Shown here piece by piece: positions 7,556 through 15,662 of a stretch of DNA of 64,000 nucleotides (position 1 is the first letter of the stretch; every line of letters begins with the position of its first letter). The DNA is taken from contig CAZMZD010000002.1 in NCBI GenBank assembly GCA_964570895.1, positions 1 to 64,000 of the forward strand, in the 5' to 3' direction. Source of the stretch: RGIG1918 sp964570895. GTDB lineage: Bacteria > Cyanobacteriota > Vampirovibrionia > Gastranaerophilales > Gastranaerophilaceae. Position numbers and translations under genes: made by a program. The notes under the pieces were generated by a model. That model was given only the letters and a program-made list of their open reading frames with translations, had not been told where the DNA came from and did not search any database.

Positions 7556-8799
7556 TTTTTTCACTAAAAAATTTAATAAATTTATTAAAAACTATCGCGA
7601 TTACCTTCCTTTTGGTTGCGATAGGAGTGTTTTTTGCTGTATGGCACGCGGCAATTCAAGAATATAATATTGCAACGGGCAAAATCAGCAAAGAAATTAA
7701 AGTTTCTGAAATTACGATTGACCAACTTTTGGCTCAAGAGGCGGAACACCCTGAAGACTACATTATAAACATAAAACTCGCTATTGCATATCAGCAAGAA
7801 AAAATGTTTTCTGAAGCTGAAAAGCAATATCAAAAAGCTTTAACCAAAGCGCCAAAAAGCGAACTTGCGCTTTATCGCTACGCACTTTTCTGCGTAGAGA
7901 TGAAAAAATTTGCAGAAGCAATTAATTTAATTGAAAATATTTCTGATTCCCCTTCTAAACGCGTGATAGGCAGAAAACTTGCGATTTATCAGAAAATTTC
8001 AGAAAAATTGATTGAGATTGAAGACTATCAAAACGCTGCTAAAATTTCTATGCTTGCATATCGTTATGCAAGAGTTTTGGGCGGCGAGCCTAAAGAAAAA
8101 GTGCTTGATGATATGGAAGTTGCATATATCAAACTCGCAGATTTAAACATTCATATAAACAACTACGAAGACGCTAAATTGAACCTCGAATCACTTTTGA
8201 AATACAAAGAGTCGCCTCTTGCTGAATATAAACTTGGTTTGATATATAAGACGATAGACATTGAAAAATCCGCGCGCCTTATAGAAAAAGTTTTCCTAAA
8301 GGATTATAAAATTGTTAATTTAGAGCTTTATTATGACATTTTAGAAGAGTTAAAAAATAAGCACAAAGCAAGTGGGCACAAAGCAAAAGAATCCTATTAC
8401 AAACATAAACAAGAAAAACTTGTGAAATTTGTGAGTGAAAACTTTATATTCACAGATGATTTTGTGGTGAACAATGTGCATGTTATATGCAAAAAAGGCT
8501 TCAAGCCAAAGTGCGATTTAGCATTCAGCATAAAAAATGCCACAAAAACCTACGTTCACGCGCTATATTTGAAAATTAATCTTGTGTATCCAAACGGCAA
8601 GGAAGAAGCAGTGGACACGACGGTTATTTTCCCAGACAAAACAGAAAGGCAAGAAGTGTTCACAAGCCTTACGATAAACCCTAAAAATGGCAATAAAGGG
8701 CTCGATAAGTCAAATTACTTGCAAGTTACATATTCTGCAAGAAAAAATCGTGACTCTGAATGGGTATTTTTAAGAACAATTAATGTGAAATATCAATAA
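7552..8799 (+). CDS. Membrane-anchored TPR protein
   Basis: 415 residues. One membrane helix at about 13-33 is followed by a long helical region with tetratricopeptide-like repeats (about 65-115 clearest, for instance AIAYQQEKMFSEAEKQYQKAL), then a C-terminal domain of about 120 residues rich in beta strands. The topology suggests the repeats lie on the periplasmic side as a scaffold, but no partner is evident. The start codon overlaps the MgtC-like gene by 4 nt, so they form an operon. A strong bidirectional terminator follows the stop. I recognise no named family for the C-terminal domain. Confidence 0.75.
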   Translation: MIFSLKNLINLLKTIAITFLLVAIGVFFAVWHAAIQEYNIATGKISKEIKVSEITIDQLLAQEAEHPEDYIINIKLAIAYQQEKMFSEAEKQYQKALTKAPKSELALYRYALFCVEMKKFAEAINLIENISDSPSKRVIGRKLAIYQKISEKLIEIEDYQNAAKISMLAYRYARVLGGEPKEKVLDDMEVAYIKLADLNIHINNYEDAKLNLESLLKYKESPLAEYKLGLIYKTIDIEKSARLIEKVFLKDYKIVNLELYYDILEELKNKHKASGHKAKESYYKHKQEKLVKFVSENFIFTDDFVVNNVHVICKKGFKPKCDLAFSIKNATKTYVHALYLKINLVYPNGKEEAVDTTVIFPDKTERQEVFTSLTINPKNGNKGLDKSNYLQVTYSARKNRDSEWVFLRTINVKYQ

Positions 8800-8826
8800 A
8801 AAACGCACCTAATCGGTGCGTTTTTT
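8798..8826. terminator. Bidirectional Rho-independent terminator
   Basis: AAAAAACGCACC, loop TAATC, GGTGCGTTTTTT. It lies between two convergent genes and has a T run on both strands. Confidence 0.92.
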
Positions 8827-8843
8827 GTGTAAATTAAATAATT

Positions 8844-9284
8844 TTATTTGTTTAAATTTAATTTTTTAATAACTTTGTCTGTAATATCAATCCCGCCATA
8901 ATAGATTGTTCTATAGTCTGCAACGGTGTCAATTTTGTTTTCAACAGCAACATCTTTGATTGCTTTTTCAATTTCTTTATCTATCGCTTCTTCTTTTTGA
9001 AGTTTGAAGTTAGCATAAGCTTGTTGTTTTTTTGCAAATTCTTTTGCAGTTGCTTCTTCGAAACTTTTTTGTTTAATTGGGTTGTCTATTTTTTTAAATT
9101 CTTTTTCTTTGTCGAGTAAATATCTTTGAAGCTCAACTGCTCTGTCATCAATTTGAGAGATTGCAGCTTTTGCTTTTGAATAGTTATCAACAATTTCTTT
9201 ATAGTCAACAGTGCCTACAACATTTGCAAACGCAGGTTTTGCAAAAAGTAATAAAAGCGCGAGAACAACAAACTTTCTTCCCAT
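8844..9284 (-). CDS. OmpH/Skp-like periplasmic chaperone
   Basis: 146 residues with a signal peptide (LALLLLFAKPAFA, cleavage after AFA). The mature part begins VGTVDYKEIVDNYSKAK, typical of OmpH/Skp, then forms a long charged coiled coil (about 40-115) and ends with a short beta segment including YYGGIDITDKVIKKL, a family signature. Skp-like trimers hold unfolded outer-membrane proteins in the periplasm. This agrees with the outer-membrane-like proteins and the AsmA-like protein elsewhere in the window. AAGGAG lies upstream of the ATG. The gene is transcribed divergently from the methyltransferase gene and ends at the shared terminator. Confidence 0.85.
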   Translation of the reverse strand: MGRKFVVLALLLLFAKPAFANVVGTVDYKEIVDNYSKAKAAISQIDDRAVELQRYLLDKEKEFKKIDNPIKQKSFEEATAKEFAKKQQAYANFKLQKEEAIDKEIEKAIKDVAVENKIDTVADYRTIYYGGIDITDKVIKKLNLNK

Positions 9285-9335
9285 ATTTCAATTTCTCCTT
9301 TAATTATGTTAGAATTGTAACACAATTTATTTTTC

Positions 9336-10280
9336 ATGGCAAAAGAGGTAGTAGTGGGAATTATTGGCGAAAATATACATATAATATCAAAAGCCGTTAA
9401 AGAAGCAATTATAGCGCGAGATGAAGAATTTATTTTAAACCTTGCGCATGGGCAAATAAATTCAGGTGTCAATATTCTTGATTTAAACATAGGCCCTGCA
9501 AAAGGCGCTCTGGCAGGCTCTATGACGTGGCTTGTAGAATTGCTTTCAGCTAAATTTAATGTTAATTTTTCGCTTGATACAACAAACGCACTTGAGCTTG
9601 AAAGTGGTTTTAAAATTTTAAAAAATCCGCAAAATTGTTTTTTAAATTCAGCTTCAGCGGAGTCTGAAAGGCTTAAGGGAACAGTCGAAATTGCAGCAAA
9701 ATATGGTGTAAATTTAGTGGCGCTCACGCTAAATAACACTCTTGGCATTCCAAAAACATCGGAAGAGCGCCTTGAACTTGCCTTTGAGATGGCAACTTTT
9801 GCAAACGAAGCAGGTATCGAAAATGGCAAAATATTTATCGACCCTCTTGTTTTGCCTGTGTCGGTTGACCAAGCCCAAACAGCGGTTACGCTTGATTCTA
9901 TCAGAATGTTTAAAGAAAGTTTTGACCCTGAAATTAAAACGGTAATTGGGTTATCTAACATTTCAAACGGCTCGCATAAAGAATTAAGACCCGTTTTAAA
10001 TAGGGCTTTCTTGGCGCTGGCACTCGGTGCTGGGCTTGATTATGTGATTGCAGATGGTTTTGACACGACATTAATTGATATATATAATGCGCTTCGCGGG
10101 GGAAATGTCAAAATCAATAAAATTTATAAAGATTTGTTTGAAATGAGCCAAAATTTTGGCGAAATTGAAGATTTAGCGTATGATAAAGAAGATAAAGAAG
10201 CTTGTTCTGTATATTGTGCCGCAAAGGTTCTTTTGAATAAAGAAATTTACACCCACAGTTTTATTAAGGGAGAAAACTAA
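9336..10280 (+). CDS. Methyltetrahydrofolate:corrinoid methyltransferase (AcsE/MeTr-like)
   Basis: 314 residues of the pterin-binding TIM-barrel family. Motifs in order: GENIH near the N-terminus, DLNIGPA (49-55), DTTN (81-84), NSASAE (104-109), LTLNNTLGIPK (130-140), DPLVLPV, GLSNISNG and IADGFD. The arrangement follows the clostridial acetogenesis methyltransferase, which moves a methyl group from methyl-THF to a corrinoid protein, rather than dihydropteroate synthase. No corrinoid protein, CO dehydrogenase or methionine synthase module is present in the window, so the acceptor is unknown. The final TAA overlaps the next ATG by one base, giving a tight two-gene operon with the acyltransferase. 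Confidence 0.8.
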   Translation: MAKEVVVGIIGENIHIISKAVKEAIIARDEEFILNLAHGQINSGVNILDLNIGPAKGALAGSMTWLVELLSAKFNVNFSLDTTNALELESGFKILKNPQNCFLNSASAESERLKGTVEIAAKYGVNLVALTLNNTLGIPKTSEERLELAFEMATFANEAGIENGKIFIDPLVLPVSVDQAQTAVTLDSIRMFKESFDPEIKTVIGLSNISNGSHKELRPVLNRAFLALALGAGLDYVIADGFDTTLIDIYNALRGGNVKINKIYKDLFEMSQNFGEIEDLAYDKEDKEACSVYCAAKVLLNKEIYTHSFIKGEN

Positions 10281-11587
10281 TGAGAAAATACTCACAACGC
10301 AGCCCAAAGGAATATAACATCTTTCGTGCATTATTCCAAAGATTTGTCACCCGTTTTGGATATGCAAATTTATATAGATACACCTGTGGTTACAAGGTTT
10401 TTGGCAGGGAAAATTTGCCAAAAGGCAATGAATTTTACATTGTTGCCTCAAATCATGTGAGCGCGGTTGACCCGTTTTTAATGTGCGACGCCATTGAAAA
10501 ACCACTTGCCTTTATGGCGAAAAAAGAACTTTTTGAAGGTTTTTGGCAAAGAATTTTTATGGATTTTATGGGCGCGTTTGAAGTTGATAGAGGCAAAATT
10601 CAAGTTTCAACTATGAAAACGGCACTTGGAATTAAAGAAACAAAATGGCGCCTTGCCCTTTTCCCGCAAGGAACAAGAGAACGTGAAGGCTCTATGGAAA
10701 ATGTGAATAAAGGGTTTGCGGTTTTTGCAAAAAAATTAAAATGCCCGATTGTGCCGGTTGGGATTATTGGCGCAAATTATGAAGACAGGCACACCCGCGG
10801 TGCAAATATGTATTACAACATAGGAAAACCAATTCCTTATAGAGAAAATGTTGATGAAATGATAGAAATTTGGAAAAATGAAGTTGAACGTTTGTCAAGT
10901 CGTGAAGAGTTTGACAAACAACACAAGAAAAACTATGCAAGAAGGTTTGCGCATGAATATAATTGGCGCACTAAATTGTGGCAATTGTGGGCATATCTTG
11001 TTGTGTTTTGGGTTTGCACAACTCCATTTTATAAATTTGTGATTAAAGGAAGAAAAAATGTTAAAACAAAAGAAAAATTAACGCTTGCCCCTAACCACAT
11101 TTCATATCTTGACCCATTGATTGTTGCAAAAGCGACTCATCGTTTCGCGGGATATATGGCAAAACAAGAACTTTTTGAAGGCAAGGGGCTTGGCGGCGCT
11201 TGGCTTAGAAAGAACATTTTAAGGCTTGGCGCGTTTGCTGTGAACAGGGAAAAACCTGAAAAAGCAACAATCAAAACCGCTCTTGAAGTTTACAAAGCCG
11301 GTTGGGATTTGTGTATTTTCCCTCAAGGCGGGATAAGAAAAAATAAAAAAATTGAAGCTGTGAACAAAGGCTTTATAGCGCTTGCAAGAAAAGGCAAAGC
11401 AGACATTGTGCCAATTTCAATCGCGGGGCTCGAAACATACAATTGGAATATCTTTAAAAGAAGAAGAGTTGAAATAACAATCGGCGAGCCAATTTCAAGA
11501 GATTTGCCTGATGATGAAATAATTAAACTCTGGCGCGAACGCGTTGCTGAAATGTCCGGCTATGAATTGGTGTCCGAGCGAAGTTAA
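10280..11587 (+). CDS. Tandem fused PlsC-type acyltransferase
   Basis: 435 residues containing two complete 1-acylglycerol-3-phosphate acyltransferase-like domains. The first has NHVSAVD (58-64, the HX4D catalytic pair) and FPQGTRE (128-134). The second has NHISYLD (272-278) and FPQGGIR (347-353). A hydrophobic stretch near 235-255 separates them. Single-domain PlsC makes phosphatidate during phospholipid synthesis; two intact sites in one chain could act in series or on different acceptors. The gene overlaps the upstream methyltransferase by one base. Its last codons lie inside the first unit of a 116-bp tandem repeat, so its C-terminus may have been altered by that duplication. Confidence 0.88.
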   Translation: MRKYSQRSPKEYNIFRALFQRFVTRFGYANLYRYTCGYKVFGRENLPKGNEFYIVASNHVSAVDPFLMCDAIEKPLAFMAKKELFEGFWQRIFMDFMGAFEVDRGKIQVSTMKTALGIKETKWRLALFPQGTREREGSMENVNKGFAVFAKKLKCPIVPVGIIGANYEDRHTRGANMYYNIGKPIPYRENVDEMIEIWKNEVERLSSREEFDKQHKKNYARRFAHEYNWRTKLWQLWAYLVVFWVCTTPFYKFVIKGRKNVKTKEKLTLAPNHISYLDPLIVAKATHRFAGYMAKQELFEGKGLGGAWLRKNILRLGAFAVNREKPEKATIKTALEVYKAGWDLCIFPQGGIRKNKKIEAVNKGFIALARKGKADIVPISIAGLETYNWNIFKRRRVEITIGEPISRDLPDDEIIKLWRERVAEMSGYELVSERS

Positions 11588-11826
11588 AATCGTAGTGCGA
11601 CGCACTAGATTTTAACAAGCGAGGCTTCAGGATGTGAGAGTTAGCACAGCGCGGATGACGCGGTGGGCAAACTCGACACTGGACTACGTATGAGCGAAGT
11701 TAAAATCGTAGTGCGACGCACTAGATTTTAACAAGCGAGGCTTCAGGATGTGAGAGTTAGCACAGCGCGGATGACGCGGTGGGCAAACTCGACACTGGAC
11801 TACGTATGAGCGAAGTTAAAATCGTA
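11576..11826 (+). repeat. Perfect 116-bp tandem repeat (2.16 copies)
   Basis: Units at 11576-11691 and 11692-11807 are identical base for base, followed by the first 19 bp of a third copy. Each unit begins GAGCGAAGTTAA, which supplies the last residues and stop codon of the acyltransferase gene. Each contains a long hairpin (AAAATC-TAGTGCG / CGCACTA-GATTTT, first copy 11586-11613) that could end transcription. Perfect identity suggests a recent, possibly unstable duplication. Confidence 0.95.
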
Positions 11827-11833
11827 ATTGCAG

Positions 11834-11851
11834 GGTGCGTTTATACGCACC
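11834..11851. repeat. R4 palindrome
   Basis: GGTGCGTTTATACGCACC, preceded by ATTGCA as at 5879-5896. Confidence 0.7.
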
Positions 11852-11872
11852 ACACAATTTAATTAATAACCT

Positions 11873-12005
11873 GTCATCCTGAAAGCGTAGAAAATAAGAT
11901 GAAACCGTAATTTTCAAGCTGTTCAGGATCTTGTAAATATTGAGGCACAACAAACAATGTTGAGGTTCTTGAGCTTGTAAGATGCTGAAATAAATTCAGC
12001 ATGAC
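11873..12005. repeat. R1 composite palindromic unit (133 bp)
   Basis: Long hairpin form, a spacer with AACAAACAATGTT, then an inverted AAGATGCTGAA ... TTCAGCATGAC hairpin. It matches 5950-6082 in length and order and is almost identical to the reversed unit at 16085-16217. Confidence 0.88.
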
Positions 12006-12040
12006 GTATCTTTGTTGTGTCGCACTAAAATATTCAACCT

Positions 12041-12100
12041 GTCATCCTGAAAGCGTAGAAAATAAGATGAAACCGTAATTTTCAAGCTGTTCAGGATCTT
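12041..12100. repeat. R1 half unit (long hairpin only)
   Basis: GTCATCCTGAA ... TTCAGGATCTT with the AGCGTAGAAAAT inner stem; the second, inverted hairpin is missing. Confidence 0.85.
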
Positions 12101-12123
12101 ATCAAATAATGAAACATCACATT

Positions 12124-12383
12124 TATTTTTTTGTTCTTTTTCATTTTTCTTTCTTTAACACTCAAGCGCCGTAACGCAAAGAAAGAAAAATGAAACAAAA
12201 AGAAAGAAACATGGGCTCTTGTTTAGTTCCTGCCATTTTTCAAATTTTTATCTCAGAAATCGCAGTCGAGCTTTTGCGAAAAGCTATTTAACAAAAATAT
12301 GCTTTACAAAATACAACCAAAGCTGTGACCGCAAAACCTCTCCGCTTTTTCTGTTTAGTGATAAAAATTTTGAAAAATTAGAC
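12124..12383 (-). repeat. R5 element, inverted copy
   Basis: Reverse-complement match to 6311-6563 over about 250 bp, including the hairpin around the GCGCCGTAACG core and the AGCTTTTGCGAAAAGCT segment. Confidence 0.8.
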
Positions 12384-12414
12384 AGATAAGGAACGTTATA
12401 CTAAGCAGCTGTAA

Positions 12415-12432
12415 GGTGCGTATAAACGCACT
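12415..12432. repeat. R4 palindrome
   Basis: GGTGCGTATAAACGCACT flanked by GCAGCTGTAA and CTACTGCTGC, extending the pairing. Confidence 0.65.
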
Positions 12433-12486
12433 CTACTGCTGCTACAGGTTTTATCACAAAGAATTTTAAAGCGTATAAATCCCAAC

Positions 12487-12807
12487 CTACCCCCTATTCT
12501 CCTTTATAAACTCCCTCCAATTTTCATCTAAATTTTTTATATACTTATGTGCATCAAGAACATCGTCAATCGTGATTGGTTTTGTGTTTTTCTTTTTAAC
12601 TTCTTGATAAGATTTTTCAAGCTCTTCTTCCGTAAGCCCTAAATATGCAATGCCAAAAGATTTTCCACACTCCTCGCATTTCACTCTTATCACATGAAGC
12701 CCGTCATCAAAACGCATAATTCTTATCGACTTTTCATCAAAATCACAAGAACAATTGCTGCATTTCATACCGGCTAAAAGCTTGCTAAATATAGTTTTTG
12801 TTTCCAT
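12487..12807 (-). CDS. Small zinc-ribbon protein
   Basis: 106 residues. Cysteine pairs CSNC (with a further C two residues on) and CEEC about 28 residues later form a four-cysteine zinc ribbon with strands between (IRIMRFDDGLHVIRVKCEECGKSF). The C-terminal half is helical and charged and ends with LDAHKYIKNLDENWREFI. I do not recognise a named family. Such ribbons often occur in small regulators or nucleic-acid-binding proteins, but nothing here fixes the role. AAAGGAG lies 7 nt before the ATG. It converges on repeat island B. Confidence 0.7.
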   Translation of the reverse strand: METKTIFSKLLAGMKCSNCSCDFDEKSIRIMRFDDGLHVIRVKCEECGKSFGIAYLGLTEEELEKSYQEVKKKNTKPITIDDVLDAHKYIKNLDENWREFIKENRG

Positions 12808-12919
12808 CTCAACTCCTTTATATTAATTTTTGTAAAACTTTACTTCAAAATCATAAAGTTTTGCCCTCTTCTTACCGTCTTATAAAACATAAGACATACA
12901 AAACGAAATGAGGTGCGAT

Positions 12920-13075
12920 ATGATTGAAGTTTTAAGTTTATTATTGTTTGCAGGTTTGGTTGCCACATTTTTAGTTGTGCTACCGGTCGCGTTTGAAAAA
13001 TTATCTTCTCCGGATTTTTGCAGCAGATATTTTTCACATTTAGCGTCTAAAACTCTGCATTCTTACGGGAAATAA
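12920..13075 (+). CDS. Small single-pass membrane protein
   Basis: 51 residues beginning MIEVLSLLLFAGLVATFLVV. A single hydrophobic helix covers about residues 3-25 and a polar tail with three aromatic residues follows. GAGGTG at 12910-12915 lies 4-5 nt before the ATG; another in-frame ATG is 12 nt upstream but overlaps that ribosome site. The frame is open on both sides only to this length, and codon use matches the neighbours. Function unknown. Confidence 0.5.
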   Translation: MIEVLSLLLFAGLVATFLVVLPVAFEKLSSPDFCSRYFSHLASKTLHSYGK

Positions 13076-13114
13076 TCCTTCCTTCCTTTCTTTCTTCATA
13101 CTACAAATTAAGAC

Positions 13115-13143
13115 AAATAGAGGAGCATTTTGTTCCTCTATTT
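13115..13143. terminator. Hairpin, probable terminator
   Basis: AAATAGAGGA, loop of 9 nt, TCCTCTATTT: a 10-bp stem after the small membrane protein gene. The trailing T run is short, so termination is probable rather than certain. Confidence 0.6.
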
Positions 13144-13176
13144 GATTAAAAATTATACTTTTGTATAATTTAAAGT
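13142..13176 (+). promoter_or_regulatory. Promoter, predicted leaderless
   Basis: TTGATT (13142-13147), 16 bp, TATAAT (13164-13169), then 7 nt to the ATG with no ribosome site. Confidence 0.55.
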
Positions 13177-13869
13177 ATGAAACACATTTTGATTTTACTA
13201 TTATTAACATTTTTATTTAACCCAGCGCTTGCGGGCGATTTAGTAAGCGCAAGCACCGGTGAGGGCACTTTTTTTGATACTTTAAAAGGAGACGCGACAT
13301 ATAACGAAATAGTTCTTCCGCAATATGAAATAATTTCATCTGATGACGATAAAATTATTGAATACATGGATGTAATTAATTTAGAAAATTCAAACTCGCT
13401 AAAATTTAATTCTGATATAAAATCTCCAATCACTTCTTTAGGTGCAAAATATGAAAACCCTAACGAAATGAAGGTGAAACAAGGGGATTTTGTGTTTGCT
13501 TCGTCTATTGTTAAAAATAAAAATGATTATATGCAAAACAGATTAAAGCAAAGAACAGAAGTCAAATATCAAAAAGAACATTTTGAACTTTCAAGCGGTT
13601 ATGAAACGAGTTATGCTTCAACAGACGCCTCAAAAAGAGGGCAGACCGTGTTTCTTGAGCCAAAATTAAAACTTGGGAACGGGTTTTCTCTTAAATTAAA
13701 TAATTCCGTGAACCCCGTGACACAAAGATTTACCCAAGAACTTGGAGTTAATTACACACCCAAAACCATAAAAAATTCCAGCTTTGGTGTTTCAAATGAA
13801 ACAACTTTTGGGGATAATTCCATAATTAAACAAAGAATGAATTTCACGAGCAACTTTTTCCTTTGGTAA
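13177..13869 (+). CDS. Exported protein, outer-membrane barrel-like C-terminus
   Basis: 230 residues with a clear signal peptide (LLLTFLFNPALA, cleavage after ALA). From about residue 125 the sequence alternates polar and hydrophobic positions in short strands (RTEVKYQKEHFELSSGYE, FLEPKLKLGNGFSLKLNN, RFTQELGVNYTP, RMNFTSNFFLW) and ends in an aromatic residue, as outer-membrane beta strands do. With only about seven such strands it may be a small barrel or a strand-rich outer-membrane-associated protein. No family is recognised. The start codon follows a perfect TATAAT by 7 nt without a Shine-Dalgarno sequence. Confidence 0.7.
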   Translation: MKHILILLLLTFLFNPALAGDLVSASTGEGTFFDTLKGDATYNEIVLPQYEIISSDDDKIIEYMDVINLENSNSLKFNSDIKSPITSLGAKYENPNEMKVKQGDFVFASSIVKNKNDYMQNRLKQRTEVKYQKEHFELSSGYETSYASTDASKRGQTVFLEPKLKLGNGFSLKLNNSVNPVTQRFTQELGVNYTPKTIKNSSFGVSNETTFGDNSIIKQRMNFTSNFFLW

Positions 13870-14026
13870 ATTTTGAAATTTTTAAAAAGCTCGATGTACC
13901 TAAAACCATGTAGGCACGCACTCTTTGGCATGTTACGAAATGTAAACAAAAGTATATAAAAAAGCAATATTTTATAAATCAAATACTTTATAAATGCATA
14001 AGAGTATTTTGCAAGGAGAGCAAACT

Positions 14027-15163
14027 ATGGTATACGGAGTACAAGATCCGCAAGCATTGTATAATAAGCACGGCATTAACGGTTTTTACGACCAATATGG
14101 CTTATATAATAATCAATCACCAAGCCTTTTTGGAAACGGATATGCTGCGAATAACGGCGATGATGGCAAAATCTCTTTCACTGAAAAAGCAGGAAGTTTC
14201 TTCAAAGGTATTGGAAAATCAATTGTAAATGGGGTTAAATCTCTTCTAACACCAAAAGGTTTGCTTAAAACAGCTGCCACAATCGGTGCTTGTATGATTC
14301 CGGGGGTTGGGCCTCTTATTGGTTTAGGGCTTGCAGGAATTGGCGTTGTTAAAGGTGTTTCAACAGTTGCTAAAGGTGCTTCCGCAGCAGCGAGCGCAAC
14401 AACAGATGAACAAGCAAAACAAGCTTGGGAAAATATTGGTAGTGGCACATTCACAACAGTAGCTTCAGCTGTCGCTGTTAAAGGCGCAACAAAAGCTATC
14501 GGAAAAATGAATGCAAATGCAAGCGCTACATCTTTAGAAAGCGTTAAGGATGCAACCGGACTTTATAATAAAGCAAAAGTTGTGTATAAAAATACAAAAA
14601 CAACATTAAAAAATGCAAGCAAAGAATTTACAAACAAATCGAGCCTCGGCAAAAGTGCTGAAAATGTTGGGAAAGCATTTAAAAACGGAGAAGGCATATC
14701 CGGCAAATTAAAAGACGCCGGCAAAACCGCTCTTGATGAAGCAAAAACAGGCTACCAAAATGTAAAAGCTAAATATACAAAAGTAAAACAAACATCAAAT
14801 TTAGCAAAAAATGTCAAGGATACCGGTAAAACAATCATTGAAAATAAAAAACAAATCAAAAACCTTGAAGAACAATTAGGCAAATGCAATGATGCAGCGC
14901 AAAAAACAAGTTTACAAAATAAAATCAGCGAACTCAAAGAAACAAATACTCAAACATTAAAAATTGCCAAAGAAAGCATAGAATCTAAATCAAAATTAAT
15001 TGCAGACAGCCTTAAGGAAAAAGCAACTGAAAGTGGCTGGGATACAAAAGACCTCGGCACGGTGTACATTTCAAATCAATTAAAAGAAGCAAACAGTGAA
15101 TATGAAATGTATAACGAATACCTCAAAAGCGTTGCAAATTCAAACACAGGCATTAGCGCATAA
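14027..15163 (+). CDS. Protein with glycine-rich hydrophobic segment and long helical tail
   Basis: 378 residues. A polar, tyrosine- and asparagine-rich N-terminus (about 1-50) precedes a glycine-zipper-like hydrophobic region at about 95-140 (CMIPGVGPLIGLGLAGIGVV then KGASAAASA). A lysine-rich helical region with coiled-coil character follows to the end. There is no signal peptide. The composition resembles proteins that insert into or cross membranes, but I recognise no family. The start is set by AAGGAGA (14013-14019), 7 nt before this ATG; an in-frame ATG 33 nt upstream has no ribosome site. It shares its general style with the 40.4-42.2 kb pair. Confidence 0.7.
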   Translation: MVYGVQDPQALYNKHGINGFYDQYGLYNNQSPSLFGNGYAANNGDDGKISFTEKAGSFFKGIGKSIVNGVKSLLTPKGLLKTAATIGACMIPGVGPLIGLGLAGIGVVKGVSTVAKGASAAASATTDEQAKQAWENIGSGTFTTVASAVAVKGATKAIGKMNANASATSLESVKDATGLYNKAKVVYKNTKTTLKNASKEFTNKSSLGKSAENVGKAFKNGEGISGKLKDAGKTALDEAKTGYQNVKAKYTKVKQTSNLAKNVKDTGKTIIENKKQIKNLEEQLGKCNDAAQKTSLQNKISELKETNTQTLKIAKESIESKSKLIADSLKEKATESGWDTKDLGTVYISNQLKEANSEYEMYNEYLKSVANSNTGISA

Positions 15164-15271
15164 CAAACAATAAACTATCATATCGTATAATGGGCGGCTC
15201 TCGCCCATTTTTATTTGTGGATTTTGTACTCTGCCTGACAAAATACATACTTTGTAACATAATTTTAATCC

Positions 15272-15403
15272 GTCATGCTGAATTTATTTCAGCATCTTGC
15301 CATTTAATGAAACTCGACTTTGTTTCTGCGCCCTTGAGCCTGCAAGTTCCTGAACAGCTTGAAAATTACGGTTTCACCTCATTTTCTACGCTTTCAGGAT
15401 GAC
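15272..15403. repeat. R1 composite palindromic unit (132 bp, reversed)
   Basis: GTCATGCTGAA ... TTCAGCATCTT, a spacer, then the inverted long hairpin ending TTTCAGGATGAC. One stem base is changed (AAGTTCCTGAA for AAGATCCTGAA). Confidence 0.85.
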
Positions 15404-15425
15404 AGCTAGAAATTGTATTGCTGGG

Positions 15426-15463
15426 CAGTGATGTGGTGCGTATAAACGCACCACATCACTGCT
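15426..15463. repeat. R4 palindrome, extended 16-bp stem
   Basis: GCAGTGATGTGGTGCG, loop TATAAA, CGCACCACATCACTGC: a perfect 16-bp stem, the longest form of this family in the window. Because the outer stem differs from other copies yet still pairs, the structure rather than the sequence seems conserved. Confidence 0.8.
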
Positions 15464-15494
15464 ACAATTTTAGCGACGAAGCAATAAGCCAATA

Positions 15495-15594
15495 GTCACT
15501 CTGAACTCGTTTCAGGGTCTTACCGAAAAATGAAGCTTAACATTATTTGTTGTGTTCCAAGGTTAATAAGATCCTGAAATAAATTCAGGATGAC
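15495..15594. repeat. R1 composite palindromic unit (100 bp, short form)
   Basis: GTCACTCTGAA ... TTCAGGGTCTT, a spacer, AAGATCCTGAA ... TTCAGGATGAC. Its right part overlaps the left 41-bp direct repeat that frames the GIY-YIG gene. Confidence 0.85.
15538..15578 (+). repeat. 41-bp direct repeat, left of GIY-YIG gene
   Basis: From TAACATTATTTGTTGTG to AAGATCCTGAA, identical at all 41 positions to 15960-16000. It includes the R1 spacer and the first arm of an R1 hairpin. Confidence 0.92.
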
Positions 15595-15647
15595 TATTTA
15601 TATATTTTAGTCATAATACAACAAGCAATTATAAAAAACATTTACCG

Positions 15648-15662
15648 TGCTATAATGAACCA
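15648..15662 (+). promoter_or_regulatory. Extended -10 promoter, predicted leaderless
   Basis: TGC followed by TATAAT (15651-15656), then 6 nt to the ATG of the GIY-YIG gene. No Shine-Dalgarno sequence is present. Confidence 0.6.

Larger units (their letters stand above)
11588..12486. repeat. Repeat island B (gene-free)
   Basis: About 900 bp between convergent genes, holding the 116-bp tandem repeat, two R4 palindromes, one full and one half R1 unit, and the inverted copy of R5. No credible gene is present. Confidence 0.85.
15164..15662. repeat. Repeat island C, left part
   Basis: Two composite R1 units, a half R3, a long R4 hairpin and the left 41-bp direct repeat precede the GIY-YIG gene. 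A short open frame at 15190-15402 runs through the palindromes and is not credible. Confidence 0.8.

Noticed and set aside
11576..11826. CRISPR-like direct repeats
   Set aside because: The 116-bp units adjoin without spacers and there are only two; no cas genes are visible.
12840..13037. 65-residue minus-strand frame
   Set aside because: Antisense to the small membrane protein, which has a ribosome site; no start signal.
15190..15402. Open frame of 70 residues after the gene at 14027
   Set aside because: Most of it translates an R1 palindromic unit; no ribosome site.
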